From Rouxiella silvae (GTDB lineage: Bacteria > Pseudomonadota > Gammaproteobacteria > Enterobacterales > Enterobacteriaceae), in contig NZ_MRWD01000007.1 in NCBI RefSeq assembly GCF_002093625.1, forward strand, positions 1 to 64,000: DNA of 64,000 bases, given 5' to 3'. The notes below the pieces were generated by a model. That model was not told the DNA's origin and did not search any database. It saw nothing but the letters and a program-made list of their open reading frames with translations. Below, in pieces: positions 10,215 through 19,564 of the stretch. Position numbers and translations under genes: made by a program. Position 1 is the stretch's first letter. Every line of letters begins with the position of its first letter.

Positions 10215-10548
10215 ATGATTTTTTTCTGATAATTAGTTTCTTTAGGAAACTACTTCTTGAGTTTTTGTCTGTTTTTTGAACTAAAACAGGGTGAAATGCT
10301 CGGACTTATCTGTATTACAGGTTAATTCGCCATTCTTACTACAGTTTTGCTGATGGTCGGCTATATTAAATGAACGCACAACGAAGAGCAGCTGGAAACG
10401 CTGGCTTTAGGAAACCAAGTAGAGAGTTGTGCTGAATTTTATTAATTCACAGTGACGTGAACACAGTAATAAGTTTTTAAGTCGTCACGACCATGTGACG
10501 GAAAGAGCCCGAAATTTACGGGTTCCCAAACTGTTAAGGAAGAAATCG
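10215..10548. promoter_or_regulatory. osmY upstream region with an inverted repeat
   Basis: This 334-bp gene-free spacer before osmY must hold its promoter. I see no reliable sigma-70 pair, as expected if osmY depends on sigma-S. An inverted repeat CGTCAC-N6-GTGACG lies at 10483-10500, about 50 bp before the start codon, and could be an operator or a leader hairpin. AAGGAAGAAAT just before ATG 10549 is the ribosome site. Confidence 0.45.
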
Positions 10549-11148
10549 ATGAAAAAGTCTAATTTTGCATACTCAATGATGGCCGTGGTTCTGGGTACTG
10601 CCCTGATGAGCGGTAGTGCACTGGCAGCAACGGCAGAAAGCACAATGAATTCTGCGGGTGCAAAAATCGATAGCTCCATGAAGAAAGTGGATGGCTACAT
10701 GGGCGACAGCGCCACCACAGCTAAGGTTAAAAGTGCACTGGTAGACGATAAGGCCATCAAAAGCACTGATATCTCAGTAAAAACTGACAATGGCGTCGTG
10801 ACACTGAGCGGTTTCGTCGGCTCTCAGGCCGAAGCGGAACAGGCCGTCGCGGTGGCAACCAAAGTTGAAGGCGTTAAATCCGTCAGCGACAAATTACACA
10901 CCAAAGACAGCAAGTCCCAGTCTGTTAAAGGATATGCCGGTGATACTGCAACCACTACGTCGGTAAAAGCCAAACTACTGGCCGATGACATCGTGCCTTC
11001 TCGCATGGTGAAAGTCGAAACCACTGACGGCGTTGTTCAGCTATCAGGTACCGTTAAAACTGCCGCTCAGTCAGATCGCGCTGAAAGCGTAGCTAAAACG
11101 GTAGACGGCGTGAAAAGCGTTAAGAACGACCTTAAAGTCCAGCCGTAA
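10549..11148 (+). CDS. osmY: Periplasmic stress protein OsmY (two BON domains)
   Basis: OsmY is a periplasmic protein induced by hyperosmotic stress and stationary phase; it helps folding of some secreted proteins. The 199-residue precursor has a signal peptide ([16 protein letters not shown]..., cleavage after SALA, about residue 27) followed by two BON domains (about 55-110 and 130-196), each with a DNGVVTLSG- or DGVVQLSG-like strand and ending VKSVSDKL or [11 protein letters not shown] 10549 was chosen over the frame start at 10495 because it starts the signal peptide directly after the ribosome site. Confidence 0.95.
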   Translation: MKKSNFAYSMMAVVLGTALMSGSALAATAESTMNSAGAKIDSSMKKVDGYMGDSATTAKVKSALVDDKAIKSTDISVKTDNGVVTLSGFVGSQAEAEQAVAVATKVEGVKSVSDKLHTKDSKSQSVKGYAGDTATTTSVKAKLLADDIVPSRMVKVETTDGVVQLSGTVKTAAQSDRAESVAKTVDGVKSVKNDLKVQP

Positions 11149-11161
11149 TATTTTTGAATCT

Positions 11162-11185
11162 GTTGCCCATCTCAGGGTGGGCAAC
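11162..11185 (+). terminator. Hairpin after osmY
   Basis: A perfect 8-bp stem, GTTGCCCA (11162-11169) with TGGGCAAC (11178-11185), lies 14 bp after the osmY stop. There is no real T run, so it may be a weak terminator or a 3' stabilising hairpin. Confidence 0.5.
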
Positions 11186-11422
11186 GCAGCTTTAGCCTTG
11201 TAACTGCTGCAAGAAAGTTCAAGTACCGCGAGTTATGAAAAAATAAGCTGACTTACGGTTTTTTTACGTGAGAAATCACTGAGTTTCCGTCCGTTTTCTT
11301 TTTTTCAAGCTATCTTTAATACTGTACTTCTTAATTTGTTATCTACAGTAACAACCGTTATTCAGGACGCATTTCATAACCGAGTGACGTACGAATATTT
11401 TAAATAGGGTAAGGAGAAGCTT

Positions 11423-11584
11423 ATGTTTCGTTGGGGTATTATATTTCTTGTCATCGCGTTAATCGCGGCAGCGTTGGGTTTCGGTGGACTGGCAGGTACA
11501 GCGGCCTGGGCTGCAAAAGTGGTGTTCGTGGTAGGTATCATTCTGTTCCTGATCAGCTTGTTTACCGGTCGTAAACGACTCTGA
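11423..11584 (+). CDS. ytjA: DUF1328 small membrane protein YtjA
   Basis: This 53-residue protein has two hydrophobic helices (about 4-22 and 30-48) separated by a glycine/alanine-rich turn ([14 protein letters not shown]) and a basic C-terminus (GRKRL). It is nearly identical to E. coli YtjA, a DUF1328 inner-membrane protein of unknown function found beside osmY. AAGGAGAAGC sits just before ATG 11423, a strong ribosome site. Its place after osmY suggests a stress context, but this is only association. Confidence 0.93.
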   Translation: MFRWGIIFLVIALIAAALGFGGLAGTAAWAAKVVFVVGIILFLISLFTGRKRL

Positions 11585-11643
11585 CGTCGAATAGATTTGA
11601 ATAACCACAAAGACTAAAAGGTAAAGTGATTTTTATCTGATAT

Positions 11644-11775
11644 ATCCCGGAGATTATTAAGGATAATTTTTAAGGCGCAGGGAAGTAAAGTAAGCGCCTT
11701 ACATTGTCCACAGCACGTATTCCCCAAAGGATGCGGCGTCTGGTTTACAGGAAGTAACGATTTAATCTCCGGGAT
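11644..11775. repeat. 132-bp inverted-repeat element between ytjA and yjjU
   Basis: A perfect 13-bp inverted repeat, ATCCCGGAGATTA (11644-11656) and TAATCTCCGGGAT (11763-11775), bounds this stretch. Inside it is a second perfect 8-bp hairpin, TAAGGCGC (11671-11678) with GCGCCTTA (11694-11701). I see no ORF and no clear target duplication. It could be a structured leader of yjjU, a small RNA, or a miniature repeat element. Confidence 0.5.
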
Positions 11776-11847
11776 TTTGCAAGAATATTACGGATCGGTG
11801 AAAGTCGGAGTATGCTCATCAAAGAGTCATTTGTTGAGGAGGCTTCG

Positions 11848-13113
11848 TTGGGATACAGAATTCCGGTCACGCTGGGGAACATTGAACCCTTGGCTTACAA
11901 ACCCTATACGCCGGGCAAAATCGCATTAGTATGCGAAGGCGGCGGACAACGGGGTATCTTCACGGCAGGCGTGCTTGATGAGTTTCAACGAGCAGGTTTC
12001 AATCCATTCGATTTACTGATCGGCACTTCTGCCGGCGCTCAAAATCTTTCTGCTTACGTCTGTGGACAGGCCGGATACGCCCGACGGGTGATTACGCGCT
12101 ACACAACCAGCCCCCAATTTTTTAATCCTCTGCGCTTTGTCCGTGGTGGACACCTTATTGATCTTGACTGGCTGGTCGACGAAACCTCAAAAAACATGCC
12201 TTTGGCGATGGAGAGTGCTGAAAAGCTGCTCATCGACGGACGGGAATTTTTGATGTGTGCCTGCCGAAGTGATGACTATACCCCCAGCTATTTTGCCCCG
12301 ACTCGCGAGAGCTGGTTGCCGGTTATCAAAGCTTCCAGCGCCATCCCCGGGTTTTACCGCATGGGCGTCAGTCTCGACGGTGTTAGCTATCAGGATGGTG
12401 GGATCAGCGATGCCATTCCAGTGGAAGAAGCCTATCGACGCGGAGCCGATACTATTGTGGTGATCCGCACTGTGCCTTCGGCAATGTTTTATACCCCGCA
12501 GTGGATGAAACGCATGGAGCAGTGGCTTAGTGAAAGTAGCCTGCAACAGCTGGTTCACATGGTGCAGCATCATGAAAAAAGCTATTACCGCATTCAGCAA
12601 TTTATTGAAAATCCGCCGGGCGACCTGCGTATTTTTGAAATATTCCCACCCAAGCCGTTGGCCAGTCACGCCCTCGGCAGTCGTTTACCGGCATTGAATC
12701 AGGACTATCATCTGGGCCGTCGCTGTGCGCGCTACTTCCTGTCGATCGTTTCTCATTGGCTGCTGCCGCGCGAAAACGATCGTCCATTGCCAATTATTAC
12801 CCCGCGAGTCACCAGAAGACCAAAAATCGTAGTGCCGCCGGCTATTTCTCCTGAAATTGAGCTTCCGCTGAGTGCTGCGGCAAATCAGGCTGATTTGATT
12901 GAAGCGGGATCTATCGAGCTTGAGCCTTTACCGGTTGATACGGTTGCGATAGAAAAAGTGTCAGCAGAGCGCGCACCCGCTGAGAGCATCGAGGTTGATA
13001 AGATATTAACCGATCAGGTTGCGCTGACCGATTCTCGTCGAGACGGCGGCTTTCTCCCGGCGGCAAGCGCGTTTGAGCTGCCAAAAATTGAGGGAGAAGG
13101 AGATAAGCTGTGA
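11848..13113 (+). CDS. yjjU: Patatin-like phospholipase family protein YjjU
   Basis: This predicted 421-residue patatin-type serine acyl hydrolase has the oxyanion-hole motif CEGGGQRG, the nucleophile elbow GTSAG (Ser near 61) and the DGG motif of the Ser-Asp dyad in YQDGGISDAIPV. Its natural substrate is unknown. I chose TTG 11848 because AGGAGG lies at ideal distance and the product then starts MGYRIPVTLGN, as in E. coli YjjU; an ATG at 11812 is the alternative. The C-terminus carries about 60 extra residues, acidic and Pro/Ala-rich. It is coupled to yjjV by a TGATG overlap. Confidence 0.9.
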   Translation: MGYRIPVTLGNIEPLAYKPYTPGKIALVCEGGGQRGIFTAGVLDEFQRAGFNPFDLLIGTSAGAQNLSAYVCGQAGYARRVITRYTTSPQFFNPLRFVRGGHLIDLDWLVDETSKNMPLAMESAEKLLIDGREFLMCACRSDDYTPSYFAPTRESWLPVIKASSAIPGFYRMGVSLDGVSYQDGGISDAIPVEEAYRRGADTIVVIRTVPSAMFYTPQWMKRMEQWLSESSLQQLVHMVQHHEKSYYRIQQFIENPPGDLRIFEIFPPKPLASHALGSRLPALNQDYHLGRRCARYFLSIVSHWLLPRENDRPLPIITPRVTRRPKIVVPPAISPEIELPLSAAANQADLIEAGSIELEPLPVDTVAIEKVSAERAPAESIEVDKILTDQVALTDSRRDGGFLPAASAFELPKIEGEGDKL

Positions 13114-13895
13114 TGCGCACTTTTGTTGATACCCACTGCCATTTTGATTTCCCGCCGTTTACGGGTCATGAGGCCGAAAGCCTGCATCTGGCGGCCGAAG
13201 CTGGGGTTAATCAACTTATTTTGCCCGCCGTGGAGGCCAGTCGATTTAATCACGTTTTACAGCTTACCGAGACCCATCCACCGATTTTTGCTGCCCTGGG
13301 ACTGCATCCGATTTGCATTGCCACTCACAGCGATGCGTGTCTTAACCAGCTTGCAGAGATGTTGGAAAAGCGGCATCCGAAGTTAGTCGCTATCGGTGAA
13401 ACGGGGCTGGACTTATATATGGAAACGCCAATGTTTGATAAGCAGCAGCGGCTGCTTCGGGAGCAGTTCAAACTGGCCAAGCAGCATAACCTGCCGATGA
13501 TACTGCATTCTCGCCGGTCGCACGATCAGCTTGCAGCCATGCTACGTAAGGCTTCATTGCCTGCTACTGGCGTTGTTCACGGTTTTGCTGGCAGTCTTTC
13601 TCAGGCACAGGCCTTCGTAAGACTTGGATTCGCTATTGGCGTAGGCGGTACGATTACCTACGAACGTGCGCAGAAAACGCGTCGGGTTATGGCCCAACTT
13701 CCGCTTTCATGCCTGTTGTTGGAAACCGATGCCCCAGACATGCCGCTGCAAGGTTTTCAGGGGCAACCTAATAGACCTGAGCGTGCCGCCCGCGTTTTCG
13801 ATGCCCTTTGCGAACTGCGTTCAGAACCCGCCGAGCAGCTCGAACAAGCTCTTCTGGAAAATACGCGACGCCTTTTCACTCTTCCTCATGCCTAA
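13113..13895 (+). CDS. yjjV: TatD-family metal-dependent hydrolase YjjV
   Basis: This 260-residue TIM-barrel hydrolase of the TatD DNase family has the metal-binding signature VDTHCHFD at the N-terminus, GETGLD near residue 97, HSR near 132 and LETDAPDMP near 205. TatD relatives act as metal-dependent DNases; the specific substrate of YjjV is unknown. ATG 13113 overlaps the stop of yjjU (TGATG), so the two are translationally coupled; GTG 13110 is one codon earlier. It lies upstream of the deo control region. Confidence 0.93.
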   Translation: MRTFVDTHCHFDFPPFTGHEAESLHLAAEAGVNQLILPAVEASRFNHVLQLTETHPPIFAALGLHPICIATHSDACLNQLAEMLEKRHPKLVAIGETGLDLYMETPMFDKQQRLLREQFKLAKQHNLPMILHSRRSHDQLAAMLRKASLPATGVVHGFAGSLSQAQAFVRLGFAIGVGGTITYERAQKTRRVMAQLPLSCLLLETDAPDMPLQGFQGQPNRPERAARVFDALCELRSEPAEQLEQALLENTRRLFTLPHA

Positions 13896-13905
13896 ATGTC
13901 ATTTT

Positions 13906-13921
13906 TGTTATTTAAATAACA
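13906..13921. promoter_or_regulatory. Palindromic operator 1, DeoR-like
   Basis: TGTTATTTAAATAACA is a perfect 16-bp palindrome with the same TGTTA...TAACA arms and length as the E. coli DeoR operator, but a different central six bases. It lies 11 bp after the yjjV stop and is repeated exactly at 13991. DeoR binding is inferred. Confidence 0.6.
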
Positions 13922-13982
13922 TTTATCTCGATGGCATTCTTCATTAAATAAAAAGTACACAGTCTCACAGTCTGTGAAATTA

Positions 13983-14014
13983 ATCGTAAATGTTATTTAA
14001 ATAACATTTACGAT
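13983..14014. promoter_or_regulatory. 32-bp perfect palindrome containing operator 2
   Basis: Positions 13983-14014 form a perfect 32-bp palindrome. Its central 16 bp (13991-14006) are identical to the palindrome at 13906-13921, with the centres 85 bp apart, about eight DNA turns. Two phased sites fit a multimeric repressor that loops DNA, as DeoR does at deo in E. coli. Confidence 0.6.
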
Positions 14015-14119
14015 CGGAGTAGAATCTCATGCATGAAGAGTTTTGCCTAAATCATCGCTTGTCATGATTCAGGTATACACTTTTACTCAGTGCCCAAGTC
14101 TGAGCTTGTAGCCTTGAAG

Positions 14120-14350
14120 TGTGATTTACATCTCATTTTTCAGAGTAACGTTGCAATCGATTTTCATTTTGTGTGAAATACTGCACACCCTAAGTGACGA
14201 TAACCTGTTCAAATACACTAAACAGGTGGCGATTGTGTTCGTCTGCTCGCCAAGGTGCTGGACGATTTATCGCGCCGTGACGCATAAACGTCCTCGACTG
14301 TATGCTCGGTTCTGAAGGCGTTTCAGGATTGAAAATTGTTGGAGAGTGTT
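14120..14350 (+). promoter_or_regulatory. deo promoter region with two CRP-like sites and a CytR-like octamer
   Basis: Two CRP-like sites, TGTGA-N6-TCTCA (14120-14135) and TGTGA-N6-GCACA (14172-14187), are 52 bp apart. GTTGCAAT (14150-14157), matching the CytR half-site octamer, lies between them. This reproduces the E. coli deoP2 arrangement of two CRP sites with CytR between. TCAAAT (14209-14214) or TACACT (14214-14219) could be the -10. The rest of 13896-14350 has no gene. Confidence 0.6.
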
Positions 14351-15130
14351 ATGACCGATTTAACCGCAGCAGCGCAGCGCGCGCTGAGTCTGATGGATTT
14401 AACCACCCTGAATGAAGACGATACAGACGCCAAAGTGATCGCACTTTGCCATCAGGCTAAAAGTCCAGCGGGCAACACCGCAGCCGTGTGCATTTATCCA
14501 CGTTTTATTCCGGTTGCGCGTAAAACACTGCGCGAACAGGGTACGCCAGACATTCGTATCGCGACGGTGACCAACTTCCCGCACGGTAACGATGACATTG
14601 AGATTGCACTTGCTGAAACTCGCGCTGCTATTGCCTACGGCGCTGATGAAGTTGACGTAGTGTTCCCGTATCGCGCCCTGATGGCCGGTAATGAACAAGT
14701 GGGCTTTGAGCTGGTCAAACAGTGTGCCGAGGCCTGTCATGAGGCTAAAATTTTGCTGAAAGTCATCATCGAAACCGGTGAGCTGAAGCAGGATTCGCTC
14801 ATTCGTAAAGCCTCAGAAATCGCGATCAACGCCGGTGCCGATTTTATTAAAACCTCAACCGGCAAAGTGCCGGAAAACGCCACTCTGCACAGCGCCGAGC
14901 TAATGATGCGCGTGATTAAAGAGCTGAACGTGGGCCAGTCTGTTGGCTTCAAACCGGCGGGGGGTGTGAAAACAGCCGAAGATGCCGCGCAGTATTTGGC
15001 GCTGGCAGACGAAATTTTGGGCCAAGAGTGGGCCGATGCGCGCCATTTCCGCTTTGGTGCATCCAGCCTGTTGGCAAGCCTGTTGACTACGTTAGGTCAC
15101 CAGGGGCAAAAATCCGGCAGCGGCTACTAA
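14351..15130 (+). CDS. deoC: Deoxyribose-phosphate aldolase
   Basis: DeoC cleaves 2-deoxyribose-5-phosphate to glyceraldehyde-3-phosphate and acetaldehyde, the last step of deoxynucleoside catabolism. The 259-residue protein equals the E. coli length and keeps the Schiff-base Lys167 (DFIKTSTGK) and the helper Lys201 (GFKPAGG). Start ATG 14351 follows TTGGAGAG; the frame opens earlier at 14336. First gene of deoCABD, downstream of CRP/CytR/DeoR-like sites. Confidence 0.97.
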   Translation: MTDLTAAAQRALSLMDLTTLNEDDTDAKVIALCHQAKSPAGNTAAVCIYPRFIPVARKTLREQGTPDIRIATVTNFPHGNDDIEIALAETRAAIAYGADEVDVVFPYRALMAGNEQVGFELVKQCAEACHEAKILLKVIIETGELKQDSLIRKASEIAINAGADFIKTSTGKVPENATLHSAELMMRVIKELNVGQSVGFKPAGGVKTAEDAAQYLALADEILGQEWADARHFRFGASSLLASLLTTLGHQGQKSGSGY

Positions 15131-15217
15131 TTTCTCCCCTTGGGCGGCGTGCGTCGTCGCCTGTGGTTCAACGGTTTGTGTGGTGATTTCCTCTCTGTTT
15201 CCAAATTGGGGTGAGAC

Positions 15218-16555
15218 GTGGCTTCTGTACAAAAAACCTTTCTGGCTCAAGAAATAATTCGAAAAAAGCGCGATGGACAACCGCTGAGCGAAGAAGAAAT
15301 TCGCTTCTTTATTAACGGTGTTCGCGACAGTAAAGTCTCCGAAGGTCAAATTGCCGCGCTGGCGATGACAATCTATTTTAATGATATGAACATGGATGAG
15401 CGCGTTGCATTGACCATGGCGATGCGTGATTCTGGGACTGTTTTAAACTGGAAGCATCTGGAGCTCAATGGTCCGATAGTCGACAAGCACTCGACCGGCG
15501 GCGTAGGTGATGTGACCTCGCTGATGCTCGGGCCGATGGTTGCTGCCTGCGGAGGCTTTGTGCCGATGATCTCTGGTCGCGGACTGGGTCATACTGGCGG
15601 CACGCTCGACAAGCTCGAGAGCATTCCGGGATTTGATATTTTTCCCGACGATGACCGTTTTAGAAAGATAATTCAGAGCGTGGGTGTCGCGATTATTGGC
15701 CAGACCAATTCGCTGGCACCCGCGGACAAACGTTTTTATGCGACGCGTGACATTACCGCGACGGTGGACTCGATTCCGTTGATCACCGCCTCTATTCTGG
15801 CGAAAAAGCTCGCCGAGGGTCTGGACGCGCTAGTGATGGACGTTAAAGTTGGATCCGGTGCCTTCATGCCGACCTATGAGCTGTCGCAAGACTTGGCACA
15901 GGCGATCGTTGACGTTGCCAATGGCGCTGGATGTAAAACGACCGCGTTGTTGACCGACATGAATCAGGTGCTGGCATCGAGCGCTGGAAACGCAGTGGAA
16001 GTGCGCGAAGCCGTGCGGTTCCTGACTGGCGAGTATCGCAGTCCGCGCCTGCTTGAGGTCACCATGGCACTCTGTGTCGAGATGCTGCTTTCAGGCGGAC
16101 TGGCGCAGGACGAGACCGAAGCGCGACGCAAACTGCAAAACGTGCTCGATAATGGCCGTGCAGCAGAGATATTTGGAAAAATGGTCGCGGCGCAAAAAGG
16201 CCCGACAGATTTCATCGAACATTACGACCGTTATCTGCCTCAGGCTACCCTGAGCAAAATGGTCTATTCAGAAAGAGCCGGGATCGTTACGTCGATGGAC
16301 ACCCGTGCTCTGGGCATGAGTGTTGTGGCTTTAGGTGGCGGACGCCGCCGTGCCAGCGACGCCATCGATTACAGCGTAGGGTTAACCCATATGGCCAGTA
16401 TTGGTCAGCAGGTTGATACTCAGCATCCGCTGGCCATGATCCACGCGAACAGTGAAGAAGCGTGGCAGCAGGCCGCAGACGCTGTGAGATCGGCCATTGT
16501 GTTGAGCGATAAGGCACCCGAAAGTCTGCCGGTGGTTTATCGCCGTATCAGCTAG
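15218..16555 (+). CDS. deoA: Thymidine phosphorylase
   Basis: DeoA splits thymidine with phosphate to thymine and deoxyribose-1-phosphate. The 445-residue protein carries the phosphorylase signature [16 protein letters not shown] near residue 110 and KHSTGGVGD near 87, which bind phosphate. It starts at GTG 15218 with GGGGTGAG upstream, adding five residues before the [13 protein letters not shown] that begins the E. coli protein (itself from TTG). Second gene of the deo operon, 87 bp after deoC. Confidence 0.96.
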   Translation: MASVQKTFLAQEIIRKKRDGQPLSEEEIRFFINGVRDSKVSEGQIAALAMTIYFNDMNMDERVALTMAMRDSGTVLNWKHLELNGPIVDKHSTGGVGDVTSLMLGPMVAACGGFVPMISGRGLGHTGGTLDKLESIPGFDIFPDDDRFRKIIQSVGVAIIGQTNSLAPADKRFYATRDITATVDSIPLITASILAKKLAEGLDALVMDVKVGSGAFMPTYELSQDLAQAIVDVANGAGCKTTALLTDMNQVLASSAGNAVEVREAVRFLTGEYRSPRLLEVTMALCVEMLLSGGLAQDETEARRKLQNVLDNGRAAEIFGKMVAAQKGPTDFIEHYDRYLPQATLSKMVYSERAGIVTSMDTRALGMSVVALGGGRRRASDAIDYSVGLTHMASIGQQVDTQHPLAMIHANSEEAWQQAADAVRSAIVLSDKAPESLPVVYRRIS

Positions 16556-16639
16556 CTTTATCGGTCCGGTTAACTCATTCATCAAAAGCGGTGCTTTAAC
16601 GGCCGCTTGCAACGCGTAGTAATGCGCAGGAGAGCAAAA

Positions 16640-17863
16640 ATGAAACGTACATTTATTATGATGTTGGACTCATTTGGAATTGGCGCCAGTGAAGATGCCG
16701 AACGCTTTGGTGACGTGGGTTCAGATACGCTGGGCCATATCGCTGAGGCCTGTGCCCGCGGTGAGGCTGACGTTGGCCGTAAAGGGCCGTTGCATTTGCC
16801 TAACTTGACCCGATTGGGTCTGGCGAAAGCGGCTGAGGCTTCAACCGGACGTTTCCCCGCGGGAATGGACGCTGATGCAGAAATCACTGGCGCCTACGCC
16901 TTTGCCAGTGAACTGTCATCGGGTAAAGATACCCCTTCAGGCCACTGGGAAATCGCCGGTGTTCCGGTGTTGTTCGACTGGGGGTATTTCTCCGACGAAA
17001 CCAACAGTTTCCCGCAGGAGCTGCTTGATAAGCTGGTTGAACGTGCAGATTTGCCGGGCTATTTGGGCAACTGCCACTCATCGGGCACGGTGGTGCTCGA
17101 TGCGCTGGGCGAAGAGCACATGAAAACCGGCAAGCCGATTTTCTACACCTCTGCCGACTCTGTTTTCCAGATTGCCTGCCATGAAGAAACCTTTGGCCTT
17201 GAGCGCCTGTATGCGCTGTGTGAAATCGCTCGCGAAGAGCTGACTGAAGGCGGTTACAACATTGGCCGCGTTATCGCTCGTCCGTTTATCGGCGATAAAA
17301 AAGGTCACTTCGAGCGCACCGGCAACCGCCATGATCTGGCGGTTGAGCCACCTGCGCCGACCATCCTGAAAAAGCTGGTGGACGAGAAGGGCGGAGAAGT
17401 GGTGTCGGTGGGTAAAATCGCCGATATTTATGCGCACGTTGGGATCACCAAAAAAATCAAAGCCACAGGTCTGGATGCGCTGTTCGACGCTACCGTTCAG
17501 GAAATGAAACTGGCGGGCGACAAGACTATTGTCTTTACCAACTTCGTTGATTTTGACTCCTCTTACGGACATCGTCGCGACGTGCCGGGTTATGCCGCCG
17601 CGCTTGAGCTGTTCGACCGCCGTATGCCTGAGCTGCTGGCGCTGGTGAAAGAAGACGACATGATTATTTTCACCGCCGACCACGGCTGTGACCCAAGCTG
17701 GCGCGGCACTGACCACACTCGTGAGCACATTCCGGTGTTAATCTACGGGCCTAAAGTGAAGCCTGGCTTCCTGGGCCATCGTGAGACCTTTGCCGATATC
17801 GGACAAACCGTCGCCAGCTATTTTGACCTGTCGCCAATGGAATATGGAAAATCCATGCTTTAA
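16640..17863 (+). CDS. deoB: Phosphopentomutase
   Basis: DeoB interconverts (deoxy)ribose-1-phosphate and (deoxy)ribose-5-phosphate, connecting the phosphorylases to DeoC. The 407-residue protein has E. coli length and belongs to the alkaline-phosphatase fold. Metal ligands are visible in MMLDSFGIG at the N-terminus and in [19 protein letters not shown] near residue 340. ATG 16640 with AGGAGAG upstream is preferred to the frame start at 16607. It is followed by deoD after 57 bp. Confidence 0.97.
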   Translation: MKRTFIMMLDSFGIGASEDAERFGDVGSDTLGHIAEACARGEADVGRKGPLHLPNLTRLGLAKAAEASTGRFPAGMDADAEITGAYAFASELSSGKDTPSGHWEIAGVPVLFDWGYFSDETNSFPQELLDKLVERADLPGYLGNCHSSGTVVLDALGEEHMKTGKPIFYTSADSVFQIACHEETFGLERLYALCEIAREELTEGGYNIGRVIARPFIGDKKGHFERTGNRHDLAVEPPAPTILKKLVDEKGGEVVSVGKIADIYAHVGITKKIKATGLDALFDATVQEMKLAGDKTIVFTNFVDFDSSYGHRRDVPGYAAALELFDRRMPELLALVKEDDMIIFTADHGCDPSWRGTDHTREHIPVLIYGPKVKPGFLGHRETFADIGQTVASYFDLSPMEYGKSML

Positions 17864-17920
17864 GGCTGATTTTTTGCGAAAATTCTATTAATTAAAACCA
17901 TCAAGAAAGGAATGTTATCT

Positions 17921-18640
17921 ATGGCAACGCCACACATTAATGCAGAAATGGGCGATTTCGCAGACGTAGTCCTGATGCCTGGCGATCCGCTGCGCGCTAA
18001 ACATATTGCAGAAACCTTCCTCGAAGACATCAAGCAGGTGAACGACGTTCGCGGCATGCTAGGCTTCACCGGCACGTATAAAGGCCGCAAAATCTCCGTC
18101 ATGGGCCACGGCATGGGCATACCTTCTTGCTCAATCTATGCCAAAGAGCTTATTACCGAGTTCGGCGTGAAAAAAATCATCCGTGTAGGCTCATGCGGCG
18201 CGGTACGTGAAGACGTAAAACTGCGCGACATAGTGATTGGCATGGGGGCTTGCACCGATTCCAAAGTGAACCGTATGCGCTTTAAAGACCATGACTATGC
18301 GGCCATTGCCGACTACGACATGGTGCGCAACGCGGCAGACGCGGCGGCGGCTAAGGGTATCAAAGCACGCGTCGGTAACATCTTCTCTGCTGACCTGTTC
18401 TACACCCCAGACCCACAGATGTTCGACGTGATGGAAAAGTACGGTATTTTGGGCGTTGAAATGGAAGCTGCCGGTATCTACGGCGTGGCGGCAGAATTTG
18501 GTGCTAAAGCACTGACTATCTGTACCGTTTCCGACCACATTCGCACCGGCGAGCAAACGACCGCTGCCGAGCGCCAGACGACTTTCAATGACATGATTGA
18601 GATAGCGCTGGAATCTGTACTGCTGGGCGACAAAGCTTAA
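17921..18640 (+). CDS. deoD: Purine-nucleoside phosphorylase (DeoD type)
   Basis: DeoD phosphorolyses purine (deoxy)nucleosides to free base and (deoxy)ribose-1-phosphate. The 239-residue protein equals the hexameric E. coli enzyme. Phosphate and ribose contacts are seen in MPGDPLRAK (about 18-26), GSCGA near 90, and [11 protein letters not shown] near 178. The catalytic Asp near residue 204 lies in [16 protein letters not shown] precedes ATG 17921. Last gene of the operon, followed by a terminator; lplA, which follows in E. coli, is absent. Confidence 0.97.
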   Translation: MATPHINAEMGDFADVVLMPGDPLRAKHIAETFLEDIKQVNDVRGMLGFTGTYKGRKISVMGHGMGIPSCSIYAKELITEFGVKKIIRVGSCGAVREDVKLRDIVIGMGACTDSKVNRMRFKDHDYAAIADYDMVRNAADAAAAKGIKARVGNIFSADLFYTPDPQMFDVMEKYGILGVEMEAAGIYGVAAEFGAKALTICTVSDHIRTGEQTTAAERQTTFNDMIEIALESVLLGDKA

Positions 18641-18661
18641 GATCGATTTAGCTTTATTGTG

Positions 18662-18693
18662 AAAAAACGGAGGCCTTGTGGCCTCCGTTTTTA
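18662..18693. terminator. Bidirectional terminator between deoD and smp
   Basis: A perfect 11-bp stem (18665-18675 with 18680-18690), loop TTGT, is flanked by an A run and a T run, so it can serve deoD and the converging smp gene. Confidence 0.88.
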
Positions 18694-18742
18694 TTGATAA
18701 CGTTATTTTTATCTATTCACCAATAGAAACCGCCTCGCCTAA

Positions 18743-19564
18743 TCACGACTCTTTTTTCTTATCTTCTTCTTCGTCCGTTGGCTCTTCGCTGCGCTGAAGA
18801 TTGCGGTGCGCGGCCTGCACGGCTTCAAGTTCGGCTTCTTCTTCTGCCGTCAGCGTCGGTTTGTCTTCGACCCGCTCTTCGGCGATAGCAATAACCAACG
18901 GCTCATTATTGTGTGCCGGCAGATCATCGTCCTCATCCCGCTCTCTCAGGCGTGTACTGGCGGTAAGCAGAAACGGCGACTGCTCCCAGCGGCTGCGTCG
19001 TCCCTGCAGCAGGGTACGGGCCAGAATAATGCCCACCGCCAGTGCCAGCAGCATCATTAGGCGCAGCAGGTTAGTGGTATTATCAACCTGTTTGGCTTCG
19101 GTCGCCAGCACGTGGGTGTCCAGCGTCATGCGCAGAAATCCGCTTGGACCGTCTTTATCGCCTATCGGTTGTACAATTTGGTGGTTGAAATAGCTGCCCG
19201 CGCGCTTACCGTCAAGCGCCAGCCTGTCGCGTACCGGCACGGTTTCGCCAGAATGGGCAATTAGCGAACCGTCCAACTGGTAGACACTGGCATCAAGAAT
19301 GCGGCTATTGTCGGTCAATTGATTTAAAATAGTGGTAATCTGCGCGATATCGGCGCCATCGTTTTGGCTGTCCATCAGCGGGGCGAGCGAAAATGCCACT
19401 TGGCGAGCAAGCGTTTGTGTCAACTGCTCGACCTGTTGAGATCGCGCTAACTGGTGCCCTAGGCTAAAATAGGACGCACCTTGCATCAATATAACTAATA
19501 AAGCCAAGCAAATCAGCACGATAACCGTGCGGTGTCTGCGAAGTTTCAGTTTGGCCTCTGCCAT
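18743..19564 (-). CDS. smp: Smp/YtjB family membrane protein
   Basis: This 273-residue inner-membrane protein resembles E. coli Smp (YtjB), whose function is unclear. It has one transmembrane helix near the N-terminus (about 13-33), a periplasmic domain with the conserved VRDRLALDGKRAGSYFNHQI region, a second helix (about 165-183) and a cytosolic tail containing SPFLLTAS. The tail beyond residue 205 is unusually long and acidic (runs of E and D, ending KKKES), about 60 residues more than in E. coli. AAGGAAAC lies before the ATG. It is divergent from serB. Confidence 0.9.
   Translation of the reverse strand: MAEAKLKLRRHRTVIVLICLALLVILMQGASYFSLGHQLARSQQVEQLTQTLARQVAFSLAPLMDSQNDGADIAQITTILNQLTDNSRILDASVYQLDGSLIAHSGETVPVRDRLALDGKRAGSYFNHQIVQPIGDKDGPSGFLRMTLDTHVLATEAKQVDNTTNLLRLMMLLALAVGIILARTLLQGRRSRWEQSPFLLTASTRLRERDEDDDLPAHNNEPLVIAIAEERVEDKPTLTAEEEAELEAVQAAHRNLQRSEEPTDEEEDKKKES

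Noticed and set aside
14121-14315. 64-codon ORF before deoC
   Set aside because: It lies over the CRP/CytR-like sites and promoter, has no ribosome site and no recognisable protein features.
17078-17728. 216-codon minus-strand ORF opposite deoB
   Set aside because: It is a shadow of the highly conserved deoB frame, with no ribosome site or family similarity.
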